This document shows positions 16,912 to 25,031 of a stretch of DNA of 64,000 bases, in pieces. The stretch's first letter is position 1. Each line of letters begins with the position of its first letter. The notes under the pieces are model-generated. The model saw only the letters and a list, made by a program, of their open reading frames with translations, searched no databases and was not told the origin of the DNA. The DNA is from Petrotoga olearia DSM 13574 (GTDB lineage Bacteria; Thermotogota; Thermotogae; Petrotogales; Petrotogaceae): assembly GCF_002895525.1 (NCBI RefSeq), contig NZ_AZRL01000012.1, positions 124,001 to 188,000 of the forward strand, given 5' to 3'. The position numbers and the translations under genes were made by a program.

Positions 16912-17796
16912 TTGAATTTGAAGTTAAAAAGGCATTCATTAAATCCGTTGTTTGGTCCAAATCCAATGCATTTGTGGGAGTCTAGGTTTGTTTTTAATCC
17001 TGCCGTAGTTTATGATGGGAAAGTTTTTCATATGTTGTACCGCGCCCAAGGAGAAGATATGGTTTCTCGGATTGGTTATGCTGTAAGTGTAGATGGTCTA
17101 CACTTTAATAGAATGGAAAAACCTGTATTTGAACCCTCAGATTTATCGGAACTATACGGTGTCGAAGACCCAAGAATAACGCATATAGATGGAAAATATT
17201 ATATGTGTTACACAGCTTATTCTCCGAGAAATATCAAAATATCTTTAGCTGCCACAGAGAATTTCTTCACGTGGGAAAGATACGGAAGTATTTTACCAGA
17301 AAGTCCTAATAAAGATGCTGCCCTGTTCCCAGAAAAGGTTAATGGAAAATATATCTTAATTCATAGGTTGGAACCAGATATTTGGTTCGCATATTCTGAT
17401 GATTTAATACATTGGGACAATTATGTAAAAATCGCTTCTCCAAGAAAAGATTATTGGGATAACTTAAAGATCGGAGCAGGTGGCCCACCTTTAAAAACTC
17501 CTTATGGTTGGCTGTTTTTGTATCATGGTGTTCAAGAAGATATCAGGCCTATCTACAGGTTGGGCTTTATGCTATTAGATTTAAAAGATCCAACAAAGGT
17601 ATTAAAAAGAACAGAAGAACCTATTTTGGAACCTCAGGAAAAGTGGGAAATTTTCGGAGGAGTTCCAAACGTTGTGTTCTCAGATGCATTGGTTGAATAT
17701 GGTGATCAATACTATGTTTACTATGGTGGAGCGGATAACTACATAGCTTTGGCAACTATTTCAAAAAAAGAAGTTTTCGATTGGATAAAGGAGTGA
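16912..17796 (+). CDS. Glycoside hydrolase family 130 enzyme (mannoside phosphorylase or mannosidase)
   Basis: Cytoplasmic five-bladed propeller protein of 294 residues. Family signs are FNPAVVYDGKVFHMLYRAQGE near residues 28-48, YGVEDPRIT at 82-90 with Asp86 as candidate general acid, and late KIGAGGPPLKTPYGWLFLYHG. GH130 members phosphorolyse or hydrolyse beta-mannosides, giving mannose 1-phosphate or mannose. The start is TTG with AAAAGGAAGGG upstream. As last gene of the LacI-controlled unit it probably processes the disaccharide imported by the adjacent transporter. Motifs here do not let me separate the phosphorylase from the hydrolase subgroup. Confidence 0.85.
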   Translation: MNLKLKRHSLNPLFGPNPMHLWESRFVFNPAVVYDGKVFHMLYRAQGEDMVSRIGYAVSVDGLHFNRMEKPVFEPSDLSELYGVEDPRITHIDGKYYMCYTAYSPRNIKISLAATENFFTWERYGSILPESPNKDAALFPEKVNGKYILIHRLEPDIWFAYSDDLIHWDNYVKIASPRKDYWDNLKIGAGGPPLKTPYGWLFLYHGVQEDIRPIYRLGFMLLDLKDPTKVLKRTEEPILEPQEKWEIFGGVPNVVFSDALVEYGDQYYVYYGGADNYIALATISKKEVFDWIKE

Positions 17797-17832
17797 ACTT
17801 TTTTAGGCAGGGTTTTTTATAGCAGCTCTTCA

Positions 17833-17871
17833 TAATAAAAGTCGGTAGATTCGATCTCCCGACTTTTATTA
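17833..17871. terminator. Bidirectional terminator between GH130 and SHOCT genes
   Basis: TAATAAAAGTCGG (17833-17845) pairs with CCGACTTTTATTA (17859-17871). T-rich arms on both sides suit the convergent genes that flank it. Confidence 0.85.
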
Positions 17872-17879
17872 TTTAAATA

Positions 17880-18107
17880 TTACTTTAAATCTTTTTTCCT
17901 AGTCAAAAACTCTTCTCTGGAAATCCGCCCCAGAGCATATTCTTGTTTGAGAATGTCCAGAGCATGATAGCTGCTGCGTTTATTGTTTGCCTTAAACAAC
18001 AGCACAATCACCGTTACAAGCAATCCCCAGAAAAGCAAAGGTATAATCCACCAATATCCGCCTAGAATACTCTGACCATAAGCGCCCCACAGATAACAAT
18101 ATCCCAT
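17880..18107 (-). CDS. Small SHOCT-domain membrane protein
   Basis: Protein of 75 residues: one membrane span (YWWIIPLLFWGLLVTVIVLLF) followed by a C-terminal SHOCT motif, LDILKQEYALGRISREEF. SHOCT is a short oligomerisation motif found at the ends of many small membrane proteins. The ATG at 18107 is preferred: AGGAG lies 8 nt upstream, whereas the upstream GTG (18116) overlaps the ribosome site. It is a paralogue of the next gene upstream. The two probably form one leftward unit divergent from ccdA. Confidence 0.75.
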   Translation of the reverse strand: MGYCYLWGAYGQSILGGYWWIIPLLFWGLLVTVIVLLFKANNKRSSYHALDILKQEYALGRISREEFLTRKKDLK

Positions 18108-18192
18108 AATATACACTCCTCTCCAGAAATCTATTTACTCATGCCCCTCATAGTCAAGCCTTTTTGTCTCTACAACCTTTATTTTTTTAATC

Positions 18193-18435
18193 CTATTTCA
18201 AGTCTTTTATTATCTGATCAAATTCTTCCTTGCTTATTTCACCTCTAGCATAACGCTCTTTAGCGATCTCTTCAGCTCTATCAACTTGATGAGGAAAGTC
18301 ATTATTATTGTTGTGATATGAACTCGAATTATCGTCATTCTTATTATTAATAAAATAAATCACTGCTATGATAATTATTATCAAGAAAATCAAAGAAAAT
18401 CCTCCCCACATCATTCCCAAACCGAATCCCATCAT
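18193..18435 (-). CDS. Small SHOCT-domain membrane protein
   Basis: Protein of 80 residues with a Met/Gly-rich N-terminus (MMGFGLGMMWGGF), one membrane span (LIFLIIIIIAVIYFI), a His/Asn-rich linker and the SHOCT motif ERYARGEISKEEFDQII. The Met- and His-rich parts could bind a soft metal such as copper (inference). AAAGGAG precedes ATG. It is first in the leftward unit, which has a CsoR-like site at 18544-18570. Confidence 0.75.
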   Translation of the reverse strand: MMGFGLGMMWGGFSLIFLIIIIIAVIYFINNKNDDNSSSYHNNNNDFPHQVDRAEEIAKERYARGEISKEEFDQIIKDLK

Positions 18436-18543
18436 AATTTATCACTCCTTTCCAAATTATTGTAACTTTTTATAGCTGCATCAATTTAACCACGCACTGT
18501 TTTAAGTTTTCTAAGAATCTTTTCGTGTTTCATAAAATTGCTT

Positions 18544-18570
18544 GTATCCACCCCATAAGGGGAGGGTATA
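18544..18570. promoter_or_regulatory. CsoR-like (copper sensor) operator candidate, leftward
   Basis: An interrupted palindrome centred on CCCC-ATAA-GGGG, with outer arms GTATCCA and AGGGTATA, stands out as GC-rich in AT-rich DNA. It resembles the G/C tract operators of CsoR regulators. On the minus strand a TATAAT (top strand 18574-18579) lies just upstream, so the site would fall around the start of the SHOCT transcript. No csoR gene lies in this window. Confidence 0.4.
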
Positions 18571-18712
18571 AGAATTATAAACGATTTTTATTACATTCAA
18601 ATTAATATTGATTACCAAAGTAGTAAACCCATCGGACAAAAAATGAAGCTCTATTCATTGAAGAAAAAACAAATATTTCTTACTAGGTTAGCCATAGAAA
18701 TACAAATCTTTG

Positions 18713-18742
18713 TTGCTAAAACTCTATTTTATGTGATATAAT
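18713..18742 (+). promoter_or_regulatory. Sigma-A promoter of ccdA
   Basis: TTGCTA (18713-18718), 18-bp spacer, TATAAT (18737-18742). The predicted start lies near 18749, inside the CsoR-like motif at 18747-18763. The remaining intergenic DNA from 18571 to 18686 shows nothing else I can name. Confidence 0.65.
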
Positions 18743-18746
18743 TAAA

Positions 18747-18763
18747 ATACCTTGGCGGGGTAT
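18747..18763. promoter_or_regulatory. CsoR-like operator candidate, rightward
   Basis: ATACC-TTGGC-GGGGTAT forms an ATACC/GGTAT inverted pair with a G tract, at the expected transcription start of ccdA. It is weaker than the site at 18544 but similar in kind. Confidence 0.3.
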
Positions 18764-18801
18764 GGCTAACTTTTTATAATTTGGAAAAAGGAGTAAAGTG
18801 G

Positions 18802-19485
18802 ATGAATTCTCTTGCCATAACAAATTCTGTTACTTTTTTAACTGCGTTTTCTGGTGGATTATTATCTTTTTTTAGCCCTTGCGTTTTCCCTTTAATACCA
18901 GTTTTTTTCGCATTGGTGATCCCTGATATCTCAAACACTCGTTTGGTCATCAAAAGGAGTTTGGGCTTCTTTCTTGGTCTTTCTCTCTTTTTTGCCTTGT
19001 TAGGTAGTATTTCTGGTAGTATTGGTATGATGCTTGCACAATATCAAAGCGTTATTAACATATTTGCTGGTGTATTAATAATATTATTTGGATTTCTGTT
19101 TTTGATGAATAAAAGTTTGATTTCTCCAAAGAATATAGATCTAAAAAAATACAATAAAAATAATTCCTTTTTTTCCGCCTTTTTAATTGGGATTTTAATT
19201 TCTTTAGTATGGATCCCGTGCGCAAGTCCAATATTGGCTTCGATTCTAACCTTAGCAACGACTACAGGCCAAGCATTGAGAGGAGCTCTTTTGCTTTTTG
19301 TTTATTCTCTGGGAATTTCCATCCCGTTTCTATTCTTTAGTGGTATTGTCAGTAAAATATTATCTAAAGTAACTTTAGGAGAACCTAAATGGCAAAAATC
19401 CTTGAGAATTATTGGTGGTATTGCGCTTATGGTAGTGGGGACTATGGTTTCCTTTGGGATTTTTAACAATCTAAGTGTGATATAA
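18802..19485 (+). CDS. ccdA: CcdA-type thiol-disulfide transporter
   Basis: Membrane protein of 227 residues with six predicted spans that carries reducing power across the membrane to extracytoplasmic thioredoxin-like proteins. The two family cysteines are in SFFSPCVFPLIP (Cys27) and WIPCASPI (Cys140), each followed by the expected proline. ATG at 18802 is chosen: AAAGGAG lies 8 nt upstream, while a TTG at 18781 precedes that site. The next gene, 18 nt on, encodes an exported thioredoxin-like protein that is the obvious partner. Confidence 0.9.
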   Translation: MNSLAITNSVTFLTAFSGGLLSFFSPCVFPLIPVFFALVIPDISNTRLVIKRSLGFFLGLSLFFALLGSISGSIGMMLAQYQSVINIFAGVLIILFGFLFLMNKSLISPKNIDLKKYNKNNSFFSAFLIGILISLVWIPCASPILASILTLATTTGQALRGALLLFVYSLGISIPFLFFSGIVSKILSKVTLGEPKWQKSLRIIGGIALMVVGTMVSFGIFNNLSVI

Positions 19486-19503
19486 AATGGAGGTGTGTTT
19501 TTT

Positions 19504-20187
19504 ATGAAAAAATTTTTTGTTGCACTGTTATTTATACTACCGGTAATTACAATATTTCCTGTCCCGTTAGATGATTTTGTTTTTGAAAATTTCAATGATG
19601 CTTTCGAAGTTGCCAAGTTAACAAACAAAAAAGTTGTAGTTATGTTTTCATCACCCACGTGTCCAGTGTGTACTCAATTTAAACAAACAACCTTGTTGGA
19701 TGAAGAGATTCAAAAATGGCTACGCACAGAATTTGTTTTTGTTGAAATCTACCCTACGACGGAAAAAGCCACATTTCAAGGAGAAGAATATAATTATGGT
19801 CAGTTGTTTTATGCCTTTGGTGCAAGATATACACCAACATTCGTATTCTTTGACGAACAACAAAATCCTTTTGGAGCAATCACAGGGGGATATCCAGCCG
19901 ATATATTTATAGATATCCTGAAATATGTATCTTATGAAAAAAATGAAGAGATTAGCCTCGATAAATTTATAGAAGATGGATTAGATAAAAACGTACATAT
20001 TCTTCCAAAAACTCTTCATTTATCAAAAGATGAAATTGAAAGATTATTGGACTTGGATCCAAATTCCAAAGTATATGAACCTGGTAAAAATTATGATCCG
20101 TATATAAATATAGTTTTACTTCAAAACAATGCAAACGAACAAAACTTAGAAGATTTTTACGTGAAAATTTTTGAAACTAAGAATTAG
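19504..20187 (+). CDS. Exported thioredoxin-like protein
   Basis: Protein of 227 residues with a signal peptide or N-terminal anchor (residues 1-20). A thioredoxin-fold domain carries CPVC (Cys53, Cys56) in VVVMFSSPTCPVC and the cis-Pro loop at ARYTPTFVFF. A C-terminal part of about 75 residues has no recognised domain. The ATG at 19504 sits 9 nt after GGAGGT; an upstream GTG overlaps that site. Probably reduced by CcdA and acting on cell-envelope disulfides or metals. Confidence 0.85.
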   Translation: MKKFFVALLFILPVITIFPVPLDDFVFENFNDAFEVAKLTNKKVVVMFSSPTCPVCTQFKQTTLLDEEIQKWLRTEFVFVEIYPTTEKATFQGEEYNYGQLFYAFGARYTPTFVFFDEQQNPFGAITGGYPADIFIDILKYVSYEKNEEISLDKFIEDGLDKNVHILPKTLHLSKDEIERLLDLDPNSKVYEPGKNYDPYINIVLLQNNANEQNLEDFYVKIFETKN

Positions 20188-20201
20188 AAGGTTTATTTCT
20201 C

Positions 20202-20229
20202 AAAAATAGCCCAACCTTGGGCTATTTTT
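20202..20229. terminator. Bidirectional terminator
   Basis: AAAAATAGCCCAA pairs with TTGGGCTATTTTT around CC. It lies between the convergent thioredoxin-like and AlaX-like genes and overlaps the last codons of the latter. Confidence 0.85.
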
Positions 20230-21331
20230 CTAATATTTTGAGAATGTCTTCAAGTTTTATGTCGCCGCTTATGTTACCTCTTACTTCGCTTCCCCCACCT
20301 TTGATGTTGTTATTTGTTTTTAATTTTTCTATTAACTCTTTACAGTTAATATTTTTTGAGAAAATAGAAAAGGTTTTGTCCTTTTCATCCTCAACAATGA
20401 GTGTGTAATCTTTCAAATCGACGTATCTGTGTAAGAAATCTGCTGTTTCATCCTCTTTTTTATAATAAACTATTTTATTTTTATTTACTATCAGCGGCTT
20501 TTCGATTAAATCTTTTGCAAGATAATAAGCATTTTTTTCTGCTAACTTCTTCATACGATTCTTATAATCTTTGTTTTCATTTAATAGACTTTCTACTTTA
20601 TTTTCTAAATCATATAATCCTGATGTCAATATGAAAGAAATGCTTTTTAAAATCAAATCTTTTTGCGAATAATCTTTAATGGCTCTAATACCTGCTAAAA
20701 AATACACCCTCGTTAAATCCCCTTTTACTCTTTCTGCATTTATTATCTTTAAAAGGTTGATGTTACCTGTATTTTTTACATGGAAACCACCACAAGCAGA
20801 TATATCAAAATCATCAATTTTTATCAGCCTTACTTCACCGCTTACTTTATCACTTAAAGGTTTTCTTAAATTGTATTTTTTAGTTCCTTCTCTATCCGTA
20901 AATATTTCTTCTACTTCTATGCATTTAGCAATTATATCGTTTGAAAGTTCTTGGGCTTTATTCAACACTTCTCCTTTAATATTCTGCTCATTCAAATCGA
21001 TAGTAGAATATTCTTCACTCATCTTGAAACTAACGGTTTTTAACGAAGCTATCCTTTCAAAAGCGGCTGACAATATATGTTGTGCAGTATGCTGTTGAGC
21101 TATATCAAATCTTCTTTTTTTATCTATTTCATAAAAATATTCACCTGGGTTTAAATGCTTATTTAAGATAACTCCTGTTTCTGTGGTACTTAAAACTTCA
21201 GCGATATCAATTTCACCCCTATCTCCAAGTTGCCCACCTTTTCCATCAGGATAAAAAGGATTATTCTCTATGGTAGCAAAATAGCTATCTCTTTGTTTTA
21301 TTACATTGATTATTTTCACTTTTTCACTCAA
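20222..21331 (-). CDS. Alanyl-tRNA editing protein, AlaX-L type
   Basis: Protein of 369 residues that should hydrolyse mischarged aminoacyl-tRNA(Ala) in trans. The zinc site is visible as His81-x3-His85 (HTAQH) and CGGFH at about residues 176-180. A coiled-coil region follows (SLLNENKDYKNRMKKLAEKNA), then a C-terminal DHHA1-like part with GGGSEVRGN. The order matches the editing and C-Ala domains of AlaRS without the catalytic domain, as in long AlaX proteins. The leftward start is preceded by AGGAGG. It stands alone. Confidence 0.88.
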   Translation of the reverse strand: MSEKVKIINVIKQRDSYFATIENNPFYPDGKGGQLGDRGEIDIAEVLSTTETGVILNKHLNPGEYFYEIDKKRRFDIAQQHTAQHILSAAFERIASLKTVSFKMSEEYSTIDLNEQNIKGEVLNKAQELSNDIIAKCIEVEEIFTDREGTKKYNLRKPLSDKVSGEVRLIKIDDFDISACGGFHVKNTGNINLLKIINAERVKGDLTRVYFLAGIRAIKDYSQKDLILKSISFILTSGLYDLENKVESLLNENKDYKNRMKKLAEKNAYYLAKDLIEKPLIVNKNKIVYYKKEDETADFLHRYVDLKDYTLIVEDEKDKTFSIFSKNINCKELIEKLKTNNNIKGGGSEVRGNISGDIKLEDILKILEK

Positions 21332-21618
21332 ATTTAAAGCCTCCTTTTGCTCTTAGCCTAAAACTTTATATATAGGGCCCCTTCACCAGGGCGTTAAGGG
21401 GGTTCACCCTTAAAAACCCCAAATTCGACACATCATTTGCATACGTCATTTGCGTGGCAAATGAGGGTTTGGATGTTATTTCAAAACATTATAAAAAAGC
21501 GTTTTTCATAGATCAGCAAAAAAAGTTTTGCACAAAGCTACAAAATCATTTTGCACAGAACAGCAAAAGCTATTTCAGCACTTTTCTATTTCTAAAGCCT
21601 TTAATTTTTATACCAACA
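21332..21618. other. Intergenic region with GC-rich patch and hairpin
   Basis: The stretch up to the WD40 promoter has no gene I trust. It holds a G/C-rich patch at about 21375-21420 (CCCCTTCACC and GGGGGTTCACCC) that faintly resembles the dispersed repeat at 33591. A hairpin TCATTTGC-GTG-GCAAATGA lies at 21446-21464, and the direct repeat TTTTGCACA occurs near 21524 and 21550. An open frame runs through from 21454, but its GTG sits in the hairpin loop and lies upstream of the promoter. Confidence 0.5.
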
Positions 21619-21647
21619 TTCTTTTTAAGACCATTTTATTATATAAT
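21619..21647 (+). promoter_or_regulatory. Promoter of the WD40-like gene
   Basis: TTCTTT (21619-21624), 17-bp spacer, TATAAT (21642-21647). It lies inside the upstream extension of the frame and thereby supports the downstream TTG start. Confidence 0.5.
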
Positions 21648-21690
21648 AGTAAATAGAAAATCTAAAATCGTTGAGAGAGAGTTGAATACT

Positions 21691-24081
21691 TTGAGAAAAT
21701 TCTTCCTACTTTTTATCTTGATTATTTGTAGTATAAGTATTTTATCTAATTTAATAATAAATAATTTCGAATATTTAGAAATTATTGATTTTTTTGTAAA
21801 TGAAAGTACCGGAGATATTTCCACAATTGTGGAAAATAAATACCTGAAAACTTATGATTTGAATGAAAAGCGGATTAAACGTTATTATGAAACTTCTTCC
21901 ATGCCAACACATGTGGAATGGATCCTCAATAATAAATATACTATAATCGCCGAAAGTAACGGAATTATAGAAGTTTTTAACAACGATACCTCTCTTCTCA
22001 ATTACAAAATAAACGTAACCAACGAATCTATTTCCTCTTTAACAAGCTTTGATGATAAGATATTATTCACTTCTTTAGATAAAACGGTCTACGTATACAA
22101 TATTACCAAAAGAAAGGTCGAATTCCAACGGAAGTTTTCAACCATACCAACGGTTGCAGAATTTTATGATGAAAACACAATATTAGTAGCAGACCATTCT
22201 GGCAGCATTTATCTCATAGATTATTCAAATGGTACAGAAATTAAGAAACTTAAAATTGATAACTACTCAATAATAAAATTGGCGATAGTAGACAAAAATG
22301 TATATGCTTTTTCTATGAATGGAAATATTTATGTGTTGGATAAAGATTTAAAGATAATAAATTCTTTTTCATTTGGTTTAACTATTAGAGACGTTGCATT
22401 TTCACCATCAAATGAAAATTTTGCTGTATTAACTTTGAATAATAGGATTATACTTTTTGATTCTTCGCCTTTAAAACTACTTCAAGAACTAAAATTTGAT
22501 TCTTTTAGTATTAAATCTCTTGAATGGAGTTATGACAAAAGCGATATTATTTACATAAACGATGGAGTTAATATATACTCTTTAAATATTGAGTCAAAAT
22601 CAATTGATAAATTATTGGAATTAAAAAAACCCGATCTTATAAAAATTATAAAAAATAATAATCTCATTTATTATTTATCTTCCAACAGCGAAATAGGTGT
22701 TTTTAATATTGATTCAGGAATAGTTGAGAATCATTTTACTTTTTCTGAAGAAGTAGCAGACTTTGCAATAACAAAAAATGGATATATGATACTTTCAGAA
22801 AATTCTGGAGCCTTGTCGCTTTATGACCCTGAGGGTACATTAAAAGAAAATAAGAAAATTAGTGATTTTAAAATAACCACTTTGAACATTTCTCCTTCAG
22901 AAAAGTTTTTAATTGCAGGGGGATGGGATAATAATGTTTATATACTTACACTACCTGATTTGAAGGTTTATAAGAAAGTTGAAAACCTTCATAGTAATTG
23001 GATAAAAGATATTTCTATTAATTACAGCGAGAATAAAATAGCCGTGGCAAGCTTAGATAAAAAGGTAAGCATATCAGATTTTCCAACCTTTAAAAATACA
23101 ATTTACGTAGAAGAATTTCCCTACATTATTTGGTCACTAGATTGGGCAAATAACTCAAATTTTCTTGCTATGGGAGGATTTGAAGGAATTTTACGCTTAT
23201 GGGATGGAAGGTTTAATCAATTATATAAAAAATTTGAGATTATTACAGCTCCAATAAAGGTAATTAAGTGGAGTCCCGATGATAACTACATAGCTACAGG
23301 AACAACAGATGGAAATGTCTACATTTGGAATAGTAAAAACGGAACCTTAGAATCTACTATAAATGTTTCCAATGGAGAAATTAATGATTTAGCTTGGAGC
23401 GATGATGAAAGGTATTTGTATGCCTTGAGTAAAGGTAATTTGTTGAGTCTTATAGATCTTCAGCAAAATAGTATATCTTTGAAAAGTATTATTTTTGAAA
23501 AAGGATACTCCGTTTCCTACCGAAAAAACGGAGAGTATACCACTAACATCCCCGAAAAAGAAGAGAACAAATTTTTCTATAAAAATAATCCTATAAGCCT
23601 TTTCGAAGCTGTCACCTTTAAAAGGAAAGAATCTATAAACATTCCTGTATTAGAAGGACCGGTTATAAACGTATCTTCAGAATTTTTGGTCTCAGATAAA
23701 AACAACTCATTGCTTCTCAGTATTTTTGATAATGATCTTATTACTAGAGTTGAAATATTGGGTCAAACTTTTTTTGTTAACAGCCAATCTTACTATCTAT
23801 CGATGGAAATCAATCCCGAAAAGCTCAAATCAAATATGCTAGAAATAACAGCTTATGACAACGATGGAAACAAATCCACAAAATATGTTCATTTGAAGTT
23901 TGAAAATATATACCTGCAAGTATTCACTAATCAAGCAGAAATCACAAACGATGAAGGAGAAATTATAGCTATTGCAAGCCGTGGAGACATTCTAAAATTA
24001 AAGGGAGTTTTAGGAGATACTTATAAAGTAGAATATATTGACAAAGAGGGATATATTAAAAAAGCATTTGTCATTTTTTAA
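21691..24081 (+). CDS. Exported WD40-like beta-propeller protein with C-terminal SH3-like domain
   Basis: Protein of 796 residues from TTG 21691, chosen because a GAGAGAGA ribosome-like site precedes it and the product then begins with a signal anchor (RKFFLLFILIICSISILSN). The open frame extends back to 21454, but that part crosses the promoter. Residues about 45-620 hold many WD40-like blades (for example LAMGGFEGILRLWDG, YIATGTTDGNVYIWN), enough for two propellers. Then come a region with a beta-sandwich feel (ITAYDNDGN) and a final SH3-like segment with VFTNQAEITNDEGE. Likely an envelope scaffold binding protein or glycan. No neighbour explains its role. Confidence 0.7.
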   Translation: MRKFFLLFILIICSISILSNLIINNFEYLEIIDFFVNESTGDISTIVENKYLKTYDLNEKRIKRYYETSSMPTHVEWILNNKYTIIAESNGIIEVFNNDTSLLNYKINVTNESISSLTSFDDKILFTSLDKTVYVYNITKRKVEFQRKFSTIPTVAEFYDENTILVADHSGSIYLIDYSNGTEIKKLKIDNYSIIKLAIVDKNVYAFSMNGNIYVLDKDLKIINSFSFGLTIRDVAFSPSNENFAVLTLNNRIILFDSSPLKLLQELKFDSFSIKSLEWSYDKSDIIYINDGVNIYSLNIESKSIDKLLELKKPDLIKIIKNNNLIYYLSSNSEIGVFNIDSGIVENHFTFSEEVADFAITKNGYMILSENSGALSLYDPEGTLKENKKISDFKITTLNISPSEKFLIAGGWDNNVYILTLPDLKVYKKVENLHSNWIKDISINYSENKIAVASLDKKVSISDFPTFKNTIYVEEFPYIIWSLDWANNSNFLAMGGFEGILRLWDGRFNQLYKKFEIITAPIKVIKWSPDDNYIATGTTDGNVYIWNSKNGTLESTINVSNGEINDLAWSDDERYLYALSKGNLLSLIDLQQNSISLKSIIFEKGYSVSYRKNGEYTTNIPEKEENKFFYKNNPISLFEAVTFKRKESINIPVLEGPVINVSSEFLVSDKNNSLLLSIFDNDLITRVEILGQTFFVNSQSYYLSMEINPEKLKSNMLEITAYDNDGNKSTKYVHLKFENIYLQVFTNQAEITNDEGEIIAIASRGDILKLKGVLGDTYKVEYIDKEGYIKKAFVIF

Positions 24082-24107
24082 AAAAGCCCTCAAATGAGGG
24101 CTTTTTA
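24079..24107. terminator. Bidirectional terminator
   Basis: TAAAAAAGCCCTCA pairs with TGAGGGCTTTTTA around AA, between the convergent WD40-like gene and secF. Confidence 0.9.
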
Positions 24108-24122
24108 ATTTTATTATCTTAA

Positions 24123-25031
24123 TTAAGCTTTTTGTGTTTTCTTACGTCTTTTTACCATACCAATGACAATTGGACTCGCAATATACAACGAAGAATAAGT
24201 TCCAATTATGACTCCCACAGTTAATCCAAATGCAAATGAAGCTATTGATCTTCCTCCCAAAAGAAGCATAATAAAAACAACTATGAATGTAGTCAAGGAA
24301 GTATTTAATGATCTTACAATAACTTCATTAATACTTTTATTGGTAACTCTCTCTATATCCATCCCACGATTTTTCGTCCTGTTTTCCCTTATTCTATCAT
24401 AAACAACAATGGTATCGTTTAAAGAATAACCTGCTAAAGTAAGAAATGCGGCTATAGCGGTTAAGTTCATTTCTATACCAAATAAGGAATAAAAACCTAA
24501 GGTGATTATAACGTCATGAGCTAAAGCTAAAATCGCTCCGACACCGTAGGAAAATTGAAACCTAATGGTTATATACGCTAACAAAACTATCAAAGCAATA
24601 ATTACAGCATACCAAGCATACGATCGAATCTCCCTAGCCGCATAGCCAGAAACATCGTTGAATTGTTCAATATTTAAACTAGAATCAGAAAAAGATTCTT
24701 CTAAACTATTTATAAACGCTTGTTTTTCTTCCAAAATAGGAAAAGAATCTCTTACTGTAATTATATAAAAGAATCGTTCCAAAGTTCCTCCGCCTGGGTT
24801 AGTTTGAATTATCTTAGCGGTGGCATAATCTGGATTTATCTTTTGTAAACCGTTTCTCAATTCATCTATTGTATAACTTTTATCAAAAGATACGATAATC
24901 TCACTACCACCAGAAAAATCAACTCCAAAATTGAACCCTTTTACAAAAATCACTATTACAGAAAAAAGTATCAAAGCAAGAGATAAATAAATGAAAAAAG
25001 TTCTTTTTCCAACAAAATCTATATTTGGCAT
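24123..25031 (-). CDS. secF: Protein translocase subunit SecF
   Basis: Membrane protein of 302 residues that uses the proton gradient to help SecYEG-exported proteins leave the channel. Family features are GKRTFFIYLSLALI and FGVDFSGGSEI at the N-terminus, the large periplasmic loop, then five C-terminal spans with LAGYSLNDTIVVYDRIREN at about residues 196-214. A basic C-terminus (KRRKKTQKA) follows. Its start is one base from the secD stop, so the two are coupled. Confidence 0.97.
   Translation of the reverse strand: MPNIDFVGKRTFFIYLSLALILFSVIVIFVKGFNFGVDFSGGSEIIVSFDKSYTIDELRNGLQKINPDYATAKIIQTNPGGGTLERFFYIITVRDSFPILEEKQAFINSLEESFSDSSLNIEQFNDVSGYAAREIRSYAWYAVIIALIVLLAYITIRFQFSYGVGAILALAHDVIITLGFYSLFGIEMNLTAIAAFLTLAGYSLNDTIVVYDRIRENRTKNRGMDIERVTNKSINEVIVRSLNTSLTTFIVVFIMLLLGGRSIASFAFGLTVGVIIGTYSSLYIASPIVIGMVKRRKKTQKA

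Larger units (their letters stand above)
18687..18770. promoter_or_regulatory. Inverted repeat flanking the ccdA promoter
   Basis: GTTAGCCATA (18687-18696) and TATGGCTAAC (18761-18770) are perfect 10-bp inverted copies on either side of the promoter. They could be two half-sites of a looping regulator or a weak hairpin in the leader. The right arm touches the second CsoR-like site. Confidence 0.4.

Noticed and set aside
20679-21098. 139-codon plus-strand frame inside the AlaX-like gene
   Set aside because: Overlaps the zinc-site region of a recognisable protein on the other strand; no start signal.
21369-21420. Possible sixth copy of the dispersed GC-rich repeat
   Set aside because: Only short words (CCCCTTCACC) match, and the rest does not align with copies B, C or E.
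21454-21690. N-terminal extension of the WD40-like frame starting at GTG 21454
   Set aside because: The GTG lies in the loop of a hairpin, has no ribosome site, and the frame crosses a promoter-like TATAAT. The TTG at 21691 gives a proper signal anchor.
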